Shown here piece after piece: positions 17,427-25,933 of a DNA stretch of 64,000 bases (its first letter is position 1; each line of letters begins with the position of its first letter). Both the position numbers and the translations under genes were made by a program. Origin of the DNA: Planctomycetota bacterium (GTDB taxonomy: Bacteria; Planctomycetota; Planctomycetia; Gemmatales; Gemmataceae); assembly GCA_016872605.1 (NCBI GenBank), contig VGZI01000001.1, positions 1 through 64,000 on the forward strand, given 5' to 3'. A model generated the notes under the pieces. That model had not been told where the DNA came from, searched no databases, and worked only from the letters and a program-made list of their open reading frames with translations.

Positions 17427-18377
17427 ATGACGACCGAATCTGCCGACGAAATACCACATCTGGAGCCGCCGTCCTCCTGGGCGATCGCGGTCGCATTCTG
17501 CATCGTGTTCTTCGCCTGGGGCACAACGTATCTGGCAACCAGCATCGCCATGAAGGAAGAACACATGCCCCCCGGCCTTTTCGGCGGCGTTCGCCTTCTG
17601 GCGGCGGGGACGATCCTGCTCCTATGGCAGTTCTGCAATGGCGAATCACTCCTCTTAAGCGCCGGCGACTTCGCACGCCTGTTCCTGATTGCGGCGTTTC
17701 TTTTCCTTTCTTCAAATTTTTTGATCAGCTATGGGCAGAAGAAAGTCGAAAGCAGCTTTGCCGCCATTCTGATCGCCACGACGCCGCTCTGGATGGGCCT
17801 GTTCGCCATGGCCTGGCCGAGCGGCGAACGATTGTCCTGGCGCGGGTGGGTCGGCCTCGCCATCGGGTTTGCAGGCATCGTCCTGACCAAACTTGACGCT
17901 GGGTTCAACTTCTTTGAAGAGGTCTATGCCCTGTTGATTCTCGCCTCGGCCGCGACATGGGCGATTGGGTCGCTCATTTCGCGCCACTTCGCGCTGAAAG
18001 TACCGCACTTCACCTCGGCTGGTTATCAGATGCTCTTCGGCGGCATCAGCCAGATCGCTCTCGGCAGCGCTATCGGCGAATGGAATGACCTGCCACCCAC
18101 CCTCACCCTCGGCGCCGTCTGGGCCTTCCTCTATCTGCTCGTCTTCGGCTCCCTGCTCGGCTTCGTCGCCTTCAACTGGCTGCTCGGCCACGTCCCCGCG
18201 TCCCAGGTCGGCACCTATGCCTACGTCAACCCCACCATCGCCGTCTTCATCGGCTGGTGCGCCGGCGAAAGTGTCGATCAATGGATCCTCGCCGGCATCG
18301 CCGTGATCCTCATCGGCGTCTACCTCGTCCGCAGCGATCATGCACCATCAAAGGAGATCGAAGTCGAGCCGGATTGA
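17427..18377 (+). CDS. EamA-family (DMT superfamily) transporter
   Basis: A 316-residue inner-membrane protein with about ten hydrophobic segments arranged as two EamA repeats. Family blocks are FFAWGTTYLATSIAMKEEHM PP, LISYGQKKVESSFAAIL and HVPASQVGTYAYVNPTIAVF near the C-terminus. Members export amino acids, nucleobases or related metabolites; the substrate is unknown. The start lies directly after the inverted repeat with no strong Shine-Dalgarno sequence. Confidence 0.9.
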   Translation: MTTESADEIPHLEPPSSWAIAVAFCIVFFAWGTTYLATSIAMKEEHMPPGLFGGVRLLAAGTILLLWQFCNGESLLLSAGDFARLFLIAAFLFLSSNFLISYGQKKVESSFAAILIATTPLWMGLFAMAWPSGERLSWRGWVGLAIGFAGIVLTKLDAGFNFFEEVYALLILASAATWAIGSLISRHFALKVPHFTSAGYQMLFGGISQIALGSAIGEWNDLPPTLTLGAVWAFLYLLVFGSLLGFVAFNWLLGHVPASQVGTYAYVNPTIAVFIGWCAGESVDQWILAGIAVILIGVYLVRSDHAPSKEIEVEPD

Positions 18378-18390
18378 TGAGTCCGCGGTC

Positions 18391-18447
18391 CGAGCCTGAG
18401 CGCCAGCGATGAGGTGCGAGGTTGCCCTTCGCTGACGCTCAGGCTCG
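18391..18447. repeat. Palindromic repeat, GAGCCTGAGCG family
   Basis: The arms CGAGCCTGAGCGCCAGCG (18391-18408) and CGCTGACGCTCAGGCTCG (18430-18447) lie between the EamA and isomerase/epimerase genes. Confidence 0.8.
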
Positions 18448-18511
18448 GTCGGCTTCCACGGCGGCCGCTACATTATCCAGGGTCAATCGCGAGCCTTCCG
18501 GAGAAACGAAC

Positions 18512-19405
18512 ATGGCGTTCAAGACCGCACTGCATTCCGTGAGCTATGCCGGCGTCTGGACCGGGCAAGCTCGACTGTCGTTGCCCGATTTCTTGCGCAA
18601 GGTGAAAACGCTCGGCTTCGACGGCGTCATGCTCATGGCGAAACGGCCTCACCTCTCGGTGCTTGATTTCGATTCCACGGCCTGCGACAATCTGCGCTCC
18701 CTGCTGCGTGACTTGCAGGTCAAAGTCGTCTGCCTGGCTGGCTACAACGATTTCACGCTCGGCAGTGATCGGCCCGATATTCCAGCGCGCGAGATGCAAA
18801 CGCTCTATGTTCGCGAGTTGGCCCGTATCGCTCAGCGCCTCGATTGCTCGCTCATCCGCGTCTTCACCAGCTACGATGATTTGCGCACATCCTACGATCA
18901 GCAATGGACCGCCACTGTGTCGGCCCTGAAAGAATGTGCCCAGCAAGCCTCGGTGTTCGGCGTCACCCTTGGCGTCCAGAACCATCATGACACGGCCGTG
19001 CATTACGAGACGATGTTCGATCTTCTGGAAGAAATCGACGAGCCGAACTGCAAGGCGATGTTCGACGCCTGGGCGCCGGCGCTTCAGGGCATGGACCTGG
19101 AAACCGCGGTGGTGAAGATGGCGCCGTACCTCGTGCACACGACGGTGGCGGACTACGTGCGTCGGCCGCGCTTTCGCTACCAGCCGGCGCTGGTGAACTA
19201 CACGCGTGAGACCGATTCGATCCGGGCCGTGCCGATGGGCGACGGATTCATTGACTATCGCAAGTTCTTCGCCGCTCTCAAAAAGATTGGCTATCAGGGC
19301 CATGTCGCCTACGAGATGTGCTCGTATCTGAAGGGCGGCGGCGGCGAGGAGAACCTCGACCGATGCGCCAGGCGCTTTCGCGAGTACATGCAAACCGTTT
19401 ATTGA
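18512..19405 (+). CDS. Sugar phosphate isomerase/epimerase (TIM barrel)
   Basis: A 297-residue protein of the xylose-isomerase-like TIM-barrel family. Conserved segments are KTLGFDGVMLMAKRPHLSVL, GVTLGVQNHHDTAVH and KAMFDAWAPAL, then HTTVADYV and GYQGHVAYEMCSYLKGGG, which supply the acidic and His metal ligands. Planctomycetes carry many such paralogues acting on sugars or cyclitols; the substrate is unknown. ATG 18512 (MAFKTALHSVSYAG) was preferred over an extension into the repeat. Confidence 0.85.
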   Translation: MAFKTALHSVSYAGVWTGQARLSLPDFLRKVKTLGFDGVMLMAKRPHLSVLDFDSTACDNLRSLLRDLQVKVVCLAGYNDFTLGSDRPDIPAREMQTLYVRELARIAQRLDCSLIRVFTSYDDLRTSYDQQWTATVSALKECAQQASVFGVTLGVQNHHDTAVHYETMFDLLEEIDEPNCKAMFDAWAPALQGMDLETAVVKMAPYLVHTTVADYVRRPRFRYQPALVNYTRETDSIRAVPMGDGFIDYRKFFAALKKIGYQGHVAYEMCSYLKGGGGEENLDRCARRFREYMQTVY

Positions 19406-19436
19406 CAGTCAGATTGAGAATGGCCTTGGCAATTGT

Positions 19437-19531
19437 GGCCCCCTCCCCCTCGTGGGAGAGGGTTGGGGTGGTGGGGCCGGGCTCGCCGGTGTGCCATACC
19501 CCCCACCCCGGCCCTCCCACACAAGGGGGGG
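19437..19531. repeat. Imperfect palindrome, CCCTC/GGTTGGGGTG family
   Basis: Left half CCCCTCGTGGGAGAGGGTTG GGGTGG and right half CACCCCGGCCCTCCC…GGGGGGGAGGG form a large C/G-rich inverted repeat. It is related to the elements found inside kdgK, EF-G and selB. Confidence 0.7.
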
Positions 19532-19553
19532 AGGGAGCAGGACGGGCTTCGCA

Positions 19554-19614
19554 TTTAGCCGCTCGCCTTTGGCGAGCGCGGGGGGGTCGCGCTCGCCAAA
19601 GGCGAGCGGCTAAA
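19554..19614. repeat. 27-bp inverted repeat, TTTAGCCGCTCGCC family
   Basis: Perfect 27-bp arms (19554-19580 with 19588-19614) surround GGGGGGT. Each arm holds its own small hairpin (CTCGCCTTTGGCGAG). The same family is inserted in selB at 60731-60788. Confidence 0.85.
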
Positions 19615-19627
19615 CTAAGATGACCCG

Positions 19628-20416
19628 ATGGAAAACACGGATATCAAGATCATCCGCGAGCCGACCGTTTATGTCATGGGCCGGCAGACCGTCAACGACG
19701 CCGAGCTGGACCGATTCCTTGCCGATCATGGCGTCGCCTGGCAGACCGACACCATTATCGCCGGCGAGCATCTTGTTGAAACCGCGGGCCGCATCTGCTA
19801 TATGTCGTTCGCCAAGCCGAGACCGGGCGGCAACCAGGCGTACATCAGCCATATCCTCGAAGTCGGGCATGGCTCGGTACTCGAACATGCGGTGTGGAAC
19901 CTTCTGATCACGGGAGTTTCGCGATCGTTGACGCACGAATTGATTCGCCATCGGGCCGGTTTCGGCTATAGTCAGCTGTCGCAACGCTATGTCGATGAGT
20001 CGATTGCGGAATATGTCGAGCCCGATTGCATCGCCAACGATCCGGAGTTGCACCGGCTTTGGCTCAGCGCCGTGGCGGATTGCCACAAAGCGTACATGCA
20101 GTTAACCGAGAAACTGCTGCGCGTGTTCGAATCGGAGCCGGACAAGACATTGCGCCGCAAGTTGGCGCGTCAGGCCGCTCGGAGCGTCTTGCCCAACGCG
20201 ACGGAGACCAAGATCTTTGTCACGGCCAATGCTCGCGCCTTGCGGCATTTCATCGAGTTGCGGGGCAATCGCCACGCCGAGGTGGAAATTCGCAAGCTTG
20301 CCATTGCCGTCCTGAAGGTTCTCCAGGCTGAGGCCCCTAACCTCTTCGGCGATTACCGCCTCGTCCCGCTCGGCGACGGCACGTTTGAGGCGACGACCGA
20401 GCATCGCAAAGTGTAA
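19628..20416 (+). CDS. thyX: Flavin-dependent thymidylate synthase
   Basis: A 262-residue ThyX that makes dTMP from dUMP using methylene-tetrahydrofolate and FADH2. The signature region is R107-H-R109 followed by AGFGYSQLSQR, within SRSLTHELIRHRAGFGYSQL. Other family blocks are GHGSVLEHAVWNLLITGVSR and NARALRHFIELRGNRHAEVEIR. It lies directly after a palindromic repeat and about 60 bases before rho, and the two may be cotranscribed. Confidence 0.95.
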   Translation: MENTDIKIIREPTVYVMGRQTVNDAELDRFLADHGVAWQTDTIIAGEHLVETAGRICYMSFAKPRPGGNQAYISHILEVGHGSVLEHAVWNLLITGVSRSLTHELIRHRAGFGYSQLSQRYVDESIAEYVEPDCIANDPELHRLWLSAVADCHKAYMQLTEKLLRVFESEPDKTLRRKLARQAARSVLPNATETKIFVTANARALRHFIELRGNRHAEVEIRKLAIAVLKVLQAEAPNLFGDYRLVPLGDGTFEATTEHRKV

Positions 20417-20468
20417 GTGTTTAGGTTGAGTGCTTACACGGCGCCTGGCGAGCGCTAAACGTAAACAA
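20416..20468. repeat. Degenerate GTTTAGCG-family repeat
   Basis: GTGTTTAGGTTGAGTGC and GCGAGCGCTAAACGTAAAC form a partly decayed copy of the family seen at 4468-4505, located between thyX and rho. Confidence 0.55.
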
Positions 20469-20479
20469 TCGGAACCACC

Positions 20480-21580
20480 ATGCACCAAGGCATCCTTGAA
20501 CTGCATTCCAAGGGCTACGGGTTCTTGCGTAATCCGGCCAAGAGCTACATTGCGCAACCGGCCGATCCATTCATCGATCAGCGGTTGATCCAAAAGCACA
20601 AGCTCCGCGAAGGTACACAGGTGGCAGGTCCGACAGAGCCGGGTCAACGTGGTTCGGGGCCTCGCCTCAAGCTGGTGGACTCGATCGAAGGCCTTCCGCC
20701 CGACAAGTTCGTCCAACGCGACTTCGACGAACTGACGCCGATCGACCCGAATCAGCGCATCCGATTGGAGTTCGGCAAAGAACCGCTCACCACGCGCATC
20801 ATGGATTTGCTCACGCCGATCGGAAAAGGCCAACGCGGATTGATCGTGGCGCCGCCGCGCACCGGCAAGACGATTCTCCTTCAGCATCTCGCCCAGGCCG
20901 TCGCCAAGAATCATCCCGAGATGCAGATCATGATGCTGCTCATCGACGAGCGGCCCGAAGAAGTTACCGAGATGCGCCGCACGGTCAAGGGCGAAGTCGT
21001 CGCCAGCAGTTCCGACCGCGACGCGTCCGCCCACGCCCGGCTTGCCGAACTCGTCATGGAACGGGCCAAGCGTCTCACCGAGATGGGCAGAGACGTCTTC
21101 GTCCTGCTTGATAGCTTGACGCGTCTGGCCCGTGCTTACAACAAAAACGTCCACGGCGGCGGCCGCACCATGTCCGGCGGCGTCGATGTCCGCGCCCTGG
21201 AAATCCCCAAGCGTCTGTTCGGCACCGCTCGCGCCTTCGAAGAGGGCGGCACCCTCACCGTCATGGGCACCGCGCTCATCGAAACCAACTCGCGCATGGA
21301 TGACGTCATTTTTCAAGAGTTCAAGGGCACCGGCAACATGGAGCTGGTCCTCGACCGCAAGCTCGCCGATCGCCGCATCTACCCGGCCATCGACATCGCC
21401 CAGTCCGGCACACGCAAAGAAGAACGCCTGTTCTCGAAGGAAGAATACCCTCAAGTCACGCTACTGCGCCGCAGCCTGATGCTCGAGCCGCGCCAGGCCA
21501 TGGAATCACTGGTCCAACAATTGGCTCGCTACGAGACTAACGCCGAGTTCTTGGCGCGGGTGAACACGTTTGTGCGGTGA
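20480..21580 (+). CDS. rho: Transcription termination factor Rho, minimal form
   Basis: A 366-residue hexameric RNA helicase that terminates transcription. It starts almost at the cold-shock-like RNA-binding domain (GILELHSKGYGFLRNP) and lacks the N-terminal extension of most Rho proteins. Walker A is APPRTGKTILL, Walker B is VFVLLDSLTRLARA, and the Q/R-loop region is GGRTMSGGVD, followed by EFKGTGNMELVLDRKLADRR. It may be one of several rho copies, as is common in planctomycetes. Confidence 0.93.
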   Translation: MHQGILELHSKGYGFLRNPAKSYIAQPADPFIDQRLIQKHKLREGTQVAGPTEPGQRGSGPRLKLVDSIEGLPPDKFVQRDFDELTPIDPNQRIRLEFGKEPLTTRIMDLLTPIGKGQRGLIVAPPRTGKTILLQHLAQAVAKNHPEMQIMMLLIDERPEEVTEMRRTVKGEVVASSSDRDASAHARLAELVMERAKRLTEMGRDVFVLLDSLTRLARAYNKNVHGGGRTMSGGVDVRALEIPKRLFGTARAFEEGGTLTVMGTALIETNSRMDDVIFQEFKGTGNMELVLDRKLADRRIYPAIDIAQSGTRKEERLFSKEEYPQVTLLRRSLMLEPRQAMESLVQQLARYETNAEFLARVNTFVR

Positions 21581-21582
21581 TC

Positions 21583-21740
21583 GGGTGCACGACACGGTCT
21601 ACGCGGCCCCTTTTGGGAGGGCGAGGCTCCTGCCGAGCCGGAATCGTCAGCCTCGTAGTGTCAACTCAGATTAATTGCGGGCTCGCGGCTCGGCAGGAGC
21701 CTCGCCCTCCCGTGCCGTTTGCAAACCATGTCGTGCACTC
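21583..21740. mobile_element. 158-bp MITE, copy 1, with 9-bp target duplication
   Basis: Terminal inverted repeats GGGTGCACGACACGG and (reverse complement of the right end) GAGTGCACGACATGG enclose a large internal palindrome, GAGGGCGAGGCTCCTGCCGA. The 9-mer GCGGTGATC flanks the element directly on both sides (21574-21582 and 21741-21749). It encodes nothing. An inverted second copy of the same length lies at 30497-30654. Confidence 0.9.
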
Positions 21741-21837
21741 GCGGTGATCGCAATAGCATGGTCTCGCTTGAGGCAGTGAAGTTCTTGTGGTGTGATCCAG
21801 CTGGAGAGTGCTCTTCTTTCCGTGCGGAGGACCTGCA

Positions 21838-22263
21838 ATGGCCGTGTTCGTAGCATCCCCTCCGCTGGCTGACTTCCTGCTGCGCCATTTCCCAGCATTT
21901 CGCAGTGAAATGGACTACCGGCGCATCATGTCCGATGAACATGACTACTGCATCGACGCGCAAGCAAGGGACGTGTTCGGCGATCGGGTCATGATGATCA
22001 TTGCAGATATCTCGGATGACGTTGCGGGAAGCAAACGCCACGAGGCGAAATCAATTCGGCTTGTGCACAAGGGGCGGCTCCATGCCTTGCTGGCAACGCC
22101 CCTCGCCGAGTACCTTCACGCACAGTCCAGTGATCTTGCAGACTGGGCAAGCAAGCAAGAGAATGCCGAGACGAAACGGGACCTTCGCCTGACGCTGGAC
22201 GACGATGGCAACTCCATAGAATTGGACTGTCGGCCCATTGCGACGTCCCGTGTTCCAGGTTAG
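21838..22263 (+). CDS. Hypothetical protein
   Basis: A 141-residue protein of unknown family. ATG 21838 has GGAGG seven bases upstream. The sequence is soluble, without signal or membrane segments, and rich in Asp and Arg (DEHDYCIDAQARDVFGDRV). It may be coupled to the truncated metallophosphoesterase frame 16 bases downstream. It starts about 100 bases after a MITE, so its present upstream region may be recent. Confidence 0.55.
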   Translation: MAVFVASPPLADFLLRHFPAFRSEMDYRRIMSDEHDYCIDAQARDVFGDRVMMIIADISDDVAGSKRHEAKSIRLVHKGRLHALLATPLAEYLHAQSSDLADWASKQENAETKRDLRLTLDDDGNSIELDCRPIATSRVPG

Positions 22264-22279
22264 GTGAGGCTCCCTGGCT

Positions 22280-22621
22280 ATGTCGCCTTTTCGGCTCGTG
22301 TTCGCGTCCGACCTACATTTTGCGAGCGAGCCGAATGTGCCAGGGCTCATTGAGGTCGCAACGAAGGTCAAGTCCAACCCGCCGGCCACCGCCGCTATCT
22401 TGAGTTCGCAGGCATTGGGAGCCTACGTTCGCCGCTTGGGGCTTCCGTCACGCGCCGGCCGCGCCACCAGCCACGACTCCGTAGTCGCCCGCCGTTTCGC
22501 CCAGCGGATTCACATCAATGCGGACGACATCAACCTTCTCCTCACCGGTGGCGCCAGAAGCTTGACTCCCGTCAGCGCCCAGATAATTCGTTATGACAAG
22601 CTGAAACACCGCTTTCGCTAG
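22280..22621 (+). pseudogene. Calcineurin-like metallophosphoesterase, N-terminal fragment
   Basis: FRLVFASDLHF carries the first metal-binding motif (D-x-H), and ADDINLLLTGG matches the start of the GD motif (usually TGDLxxxG). Similarity ends right there, and the remaining 18 or so residues look unrelated. An intact enzyme would need the Asp of GD, the GNHD/E motif and two more His blocks, all missing. The fragment is 113 residues and probably inactive. Confidence 0.6.
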
Positions 22622-22669
22622 GAGGCTGTCCCCCGGTGTCAGGTCTAAACCCAACTTGAGGTACAAGTC

Positions 22670-23116
22670 ATGCAACGAACGCTCGTTCTCTTGAAACCCG
22701 ACTGCATCCAGCGCCGGCTCATCGGCTCGCTCATTCAGCGATTCGAGCAGAAAGGCCTGCGGCTGGTCGGCATGAAGTTCTTGCAGCCGAGCCGCGAGCT
22801 GGCCGAGAAGCACTATGCGGTGCACAAGGGAAAACCCTTTTACGAATCGCTTCTGACCTTCCTGACGAGCGGGCCGGCGGTCGCCATCGTCTGGGAAGGG
22901 CGCGAGGCGGTAGCCGTCGTGCGTGAGATGATGGGCAAGACCGACGGCGCCAAGTCGCCGCCGGGCACGATTCGCGGCGACTATGGCATCAGCGTGCAAA
23001 ACAATCTGATCCATGGCAGCGACAGTACGGAAAATGCCGCTATGGAAATCAACCTATGGTTCGCACCGAACGAACTTGTGGCGTATCAACCCGTCGATGC
23101 GTCCTGGATCGGATAA
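22670..23116 (+). CDS. ndk: Nucleoside diphosphate kinase
   Basis: A 148-residue enzyme that exchanges gamma-phosphates among NTPs through a phospho-His intermediate. The active-site segment is NNLIHGSDSTENA with H115, and the N-terminus RTLVLLKPDCIQRRLIG binds nucleotide. It is normal length, with a GAGG-like ribosome-binding site upstream. Confidence 0.96.
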   Translation: MQRTLVLLKPDCIQRRLIGSLIQRFEQKGLRLVGMKFLQPSRELAEKHYAVHKGKPFYESLLTFLTSGPAVAIVWEGREAVAVVREMMGKTDGAKSPPGTIRGDYGISVQNNLIHGSDSTENAAMEINLWFAPNELVAYQPVDASWIG

Positions 23117-23174
23117 CACGCTTGCGCAGCTGCAAAAACCCTGAAAAAAACATAGGAATTCGCGCTTTTTCGCA

Positions 23175-23203
23175 TTGACGTTCGGCAACGCGCAATCTAA
23201 CTT
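23175..23203 (+). promoter_or_regulatory. Sigma-70-like promoter for the HU-family gene
   Basis: TTGACG (23175-23180), a 17-base spacer and TAACTT (23198-23203) lie about 100 bases before the HU start. Experimental support is absent. Confidence 0.45.
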
Positions 23204-23301
23204 AGTCCTGCCAATGCAACGAACTGTAGATCAGGCTTTCGTGCCTGACGCGTGCTTAGGAGTTGGATTCACCACATTTTTTTTTTCGTGAAGGAGTATC
23301 C

Positions 23302-23619
23302 ATGGGAAAACAGGCGAAGGCGGCGACCAAAACTGAGGTGTTTGCCGCACTGGCCGAGAAGACCGGCCTGACCAAGAAGCAAGTCGGCACGGTGTTGGAC
23401 GCGCTCGGCGAGTTCATCAAGACGCAGATCGGCAAGAAAGGCCCCGGCGTGTTCCAACTGCCCGGCCTTCTGAAGATCAAGAAACGCGTCCGCCCGGCTC
23501 AACCCGAACGCCAGGGTCGCAACCCCAAGACCGGCGAGCCGATGACCATCAAGGCCAAGCCCGCCAAGACCGTCGTCCGCGTGCTCCCCTTGAAAAGCCT
23601 CAAGGAAATGGTCAACTAG
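23302..23619 (+). CDS. HU/IHF-family DNA-binding protein
   Basis: A 105-residue nucleoid protein. KTEVFAALAEKTGLTKKQVG TVLDALGEFI forms the helical dimerisation part, and PGLLKIKKRVRPAQPERQGR NPKTGEPM is the DNA-binding beta-arm, with RNPKTGE as the family hallmark. ATG 23302 is preceded by AAGGAG. It has its own promoter-like site and terminator, so it is monocistronic. Confidence 0.94.
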   Translation: MGKQAKAATKTEVFAALAEKTGLTKKQVGTVLDALGEFIKTQIGKKGPGVFQLPGLLKIKKRVRPAQPERQGRNPKTGEPMTIKAKPAKTVVRVLPLKSLKEMVN

Positions 23620-23645
23620 CAACGCCCGGCATTCTTGAACCGCTG

Positions 23646-23693
23646 ACACCTTCCCGATTCCACACACCGTGGAATCCGGAAGGTGTTTTTTTG
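23646..23693 (+). terminator. Intrinsic terminator after the HU-family gene
   Basis: ACACCTTCC-C-GATTCCA pairs with TGGAATC-C-GGAAGGTGT and is followed by TTTTTTT. Confidence 0.88.
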
Positions 23694-23722
23694 ATTTCGC
23701 TGACCAACTTGATTCGCTTCAT
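23693..23722 (-). pseudogene. hicA-like toxin, first codons only
   Basis: MKRIKLVSEI begins with an ATGA overlap on the preceding hicB frame, as in intact hicBA-type pairs. It then runs into the HU terminator. The rest of the toxin is missing. Confidence 0.4.
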
Positions 23723-23991
23723 GCCGGCACCGGCTGGCGGACCAGAATCTCGAGCCGAGTCTTCTCGATCCGCCTGGCCTTGGGATCGGCAGCTTTTGGG
23801 GTAGGCTTCGGCAACGTTCGGCCTTCCTGGAGGTAACACTCCGCCGTTTACTGCAGGGCATCCTTCACCATGTAGCGCGCTTCGCGCAGCGTTTAGCCTT
23901 GCGTGCGAACTCCGGGGAAATCGAGGACACTGACGACGTACCAGCCGTCATCTTCGGGAGACTTTTAGATAGCTGCATGATATTCGAGCAA
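23719..23991 (-). pseudogene. HicB-family antitoxin gene with three in-frame TAA codons
   Basis: The frame LEYHAAI, stop, KSPEDDGWYVVSVLDFPGVR TQG, stop, TLREARYMVKDALQ, stop, TAECYLQEGRTLPKPTPKAA and so on to VPA matches HicB-type antitoxins throughout. The reading frame is preserved; only three TAA codons break it. TTG 23991 lies six bases after GGAGGT, suggesting a former ATG. No function is expected. Confidence 0.65.
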
Positions 23992-24032
23992 TCGATCACC
24001 TCCACTGACATGATACCGCGCCTTGCCAACCG

Positions 24033-24812
24033 CTACCACAGCGTGTAGCCGCCGTCGATGACGAGGGCGGCGCCGGTCATGTAGCGCGAGGCGTCGCTGG
24101 CGAGATAGAGCGCGAGTGGGCCGAGGTCTTCGGGTTGGCCGAAGTCGCCTTGCGGAATCTGGGCCTTGAAGGTCGCGATCACTTCCGGATGCAACTTCGA
24201 CCAACGCTGATTGGGCTCCGTCATGAAGCCGCCGGGGAGAATCGCGTTGACCGTGATCTTGTGCGGTGCCCAGTCGACGGCCGTCGCGCGGGTGAACTGC
24301 ATCAGCGCTCCCTTGGCCGTCTCGTAATGGCGTCCGTTGATGCCTCGGCCGGCGACGAGACTGTTGATCGAGCAGATGTTGATGACGCGGCCGCCCTCCC
24401 CGCGCTGGATCATCGCTTTGCCGATCAGTTTGGTGCAGAGAAAGGCACTGGTGAGATTCAGGTCCATCAGAGCACGCCATTTTTCGAGCGGCATGTCTTC
24501 GGTCGGGATGTTCTCGCGCCGGCCGCCCACGTTGTTGATGAGAATGTCGATGGGCCCCAGCGCCAGCGCGGCTTGACAGGCTTTTTCGCATTCGCCGGGA
24601 ATGCCGACGTCGGTTTGAATGATTGACGCCTGCCGACCGAGCCGGCGAATATCGCCCGCGGTCTTCTCGAGGCTCGGCTGATCGCGGCCGACGAGGACGA
24701 CATCAGCGCCGCCGTCGGCGATGGCCAGAGCCATCTCACGACCGAGTCCTCGGCTTCCGCCGGTGATGAAGAGGCGTTTGCCCGTGACGCGAAAACGATC
24801 GAAGATGCTCAT
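24033..24812 (-). CDS. Short-chain dehydrogenase/reductase
   Basis: A 259-residue classical SDR. The cofactor motif is TGGSRGLG near residue 17, followed by NNVGG. The catalytic Ser lies in INICSINS, and the YxxxK pair in HYETAKGAL; the ending ASDASRYMTGAALVIDGGYT is typical. It probably oxidises or reduces a sugar or other polyol with NAD(P)H; gluconate 5-dehydrogenase-like enzymes are the closest pattern. The start MSIFDRFRVTGKRLF at 24812 was chosen over a long extension that would overlap the upstream gene. Confidence 0.9.
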   Translation of the reverse strand: MSIFDRFRVTGKRLFITGGSRGLGREMALAIADGGADVVLVGRDQPSLEKTAGDIRRLGRQASIIQTDVGIPGECEKACQAALALGPIDILINNVGGRRENIPTEDMPLEKWRALMDLNLTSAFLCTKLIGKAMIQRGEGGRVINICSINSLVAGRGINGRHYETAKGALMQFTRATAVDWAPHKITVNAILPGGFMTEPNQRWSKLHPEVIATFKAQIPQGDFGQPEDLGPLALYLASDASRYMTGAALVIDGGYTLW

Positions 24813-24826
24813 GCGGGTCTCGTAAT

Positions 24827-24883
24827 CGGAGCCCGAAGCGCGAGCAAGGGACCATCCAATCTTCGCTTCCGCGTCAGGCTCTG
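24827..24883. repeat. Imperfect palindrome, GAGCCTGAAGCG family
   Basis: CGGAGCCCGAAGCGCGAGCA (24827 onward) and TTCGCTTCCGCGTCAGGCTC (to about 24882) form imperfect arms between the SDR gene and the secreted protein gene. Confidence 0.6.
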
Positions 24884-24888
24884 ATGTT

Positions 24889-25635
24889 CTATTTGTTTTT
24901 GACCAAACCGCTGAAACCGAGGCGGATTTCGCGGGTGTCGGCCGCCTTGACGATGGCGTCGTTGGCTTTGGCGAGGAGATCGCGTTCGATGCTGGGTTTC
25001 CACTGGCGAACGGTGTAGTGCGCCATTTTGCCCAGAATCTTGGCCGCCTCGCCGCCGACGCCGTTGATGTGCTCGAAGACGACGTCGTCGTAGTGCAACC
25101 GAGCCGACGTAACTCGCAAGCGCAGCACGAAATCGGGCAGGTTGGTCTTCTTGTCGAGATGGACGCGCAGGATGTTCTCGCAGTCCATGTCGAGCTTGAT
25201 CTGGGCACGGGCGCGGGCGCTGCCGCTCCAAAGCCGAACGCCGGACTCCCAATTCTGCTGTTCATATTCGACGCCCATGCGAAAGGTCAAGAAGACCTTG
25301 AAGGTCTGCAACTCGGGTTTGACGGTTTTGACATCGAAGATGCGAATGTCAAGCGTCCGCGGCAAGTCGAGCGTGGTCACATTCAAGCGCCGCCATTCGC
25401 CGTGATTGCGCGGCGAGCGTTGCACGGAAGCGCGAAGACCACGCCATTTCAACCCAACAGGGACCATCACCTGATGCCCCCAATTGTCCGATTTTTCATA
25501 GAGCGTCGCCGGCAGAGCGCTGATCAGAATCGGCTTGAACGCCTTGGCAAGGCGGTCGTACGGCTCATCCGAACTTTGGGCGCAAAGCATGCTCGAGCCG
25601 AGCAGCAGCATCACAATGGTAATGATCCGTTGCAT
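24889..25635 (-). CDS. Secreted hypothetical protein
   Basis: A 248-residue protein with a signal peptide (MQRIITIVMLLLGSSMLCAQ) and a soluble beta-rich body without a recognised family. Features include LNVTTLDLPRTLDIRIFDVK and RVHLDKKTNLPDFVLRLRVT. The start at 25635 is set by the signal peptide. It lies upstream of the SDR gene in the same direction, about 76 bases away across a repeat. Confidence 0.65.
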   Translation of the reverse strand: MQRIITIVMLLLGSSMLCAQSSDEPYDRLAKAFKPILISALPATLYEKSDNWGHQVMVPVGLKWRGLRASVQRSPRNHGEWRRLNVTTLDLPRTLDIRIFDVKTVKPELQTFKVFLTFRMGVEYEQQNWESGVRLWSGSARARAQIKLDMDCENILRVHLDKKTNLPDFVLRLRVTSARLHYDDVVFEHINGVGGEAAKILGKMAHYTVRQWKPSIERDLLAKANDAIVKAADTREIRLGFSGLVKNK

Positions 25636-25743
25636 CAAGAAACCTTGAACAAGTTCGGGCGGCGGTAAATTGTATCGCCAACCGCCGTTGCCGAACAAGA
25701 GCCGTTTCGTAACTCAGGCTTTCCAGCTCGATCGTGCCTCCAT

Positions 25744-25797
25744 CGTAGACCTCAGGCTCCGCGTGAGGCATCCGTCACGCGGAGCGTGACGCCTACC
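25744..25797. repeat. Palindromic repeat, GTAGAC/GCGGAGCGTGA family
   Basis: CGTAGACCTCAGGCTCCGCG and CACGCGGAGCGTGACGCCTA form imperfect arms around GGCATCCG, in the divergent region before lepA. Confidence 0.75.
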
Positions 25798-25933
25798 GTG
25801 CGGTCACGCCGGAAAGCCTTACCTACGGAATCCAGATGCCCTATCCAGACCGCAACGTGGGCGGTATACTCGCTAGTAGGGATTCCCGGTCGGCGCGTTG
25901 AACCCGCGCCGATTTTTTGTTGGCAGGATGAAC

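Noticed and set aside
21583-21740. MITE considered as a rho terminator or attenuator
   Set aside because: It may affect transcription, but the 9-bp duplications and the second inverted copy show it is a transposed element first.
23719-23991. In-frame stops in the HicB frame read as selenocysteine or recoded codons
   Set aside because: All three are TAA, not TGA, and the toxin partner is deleted, so decay is simpler.
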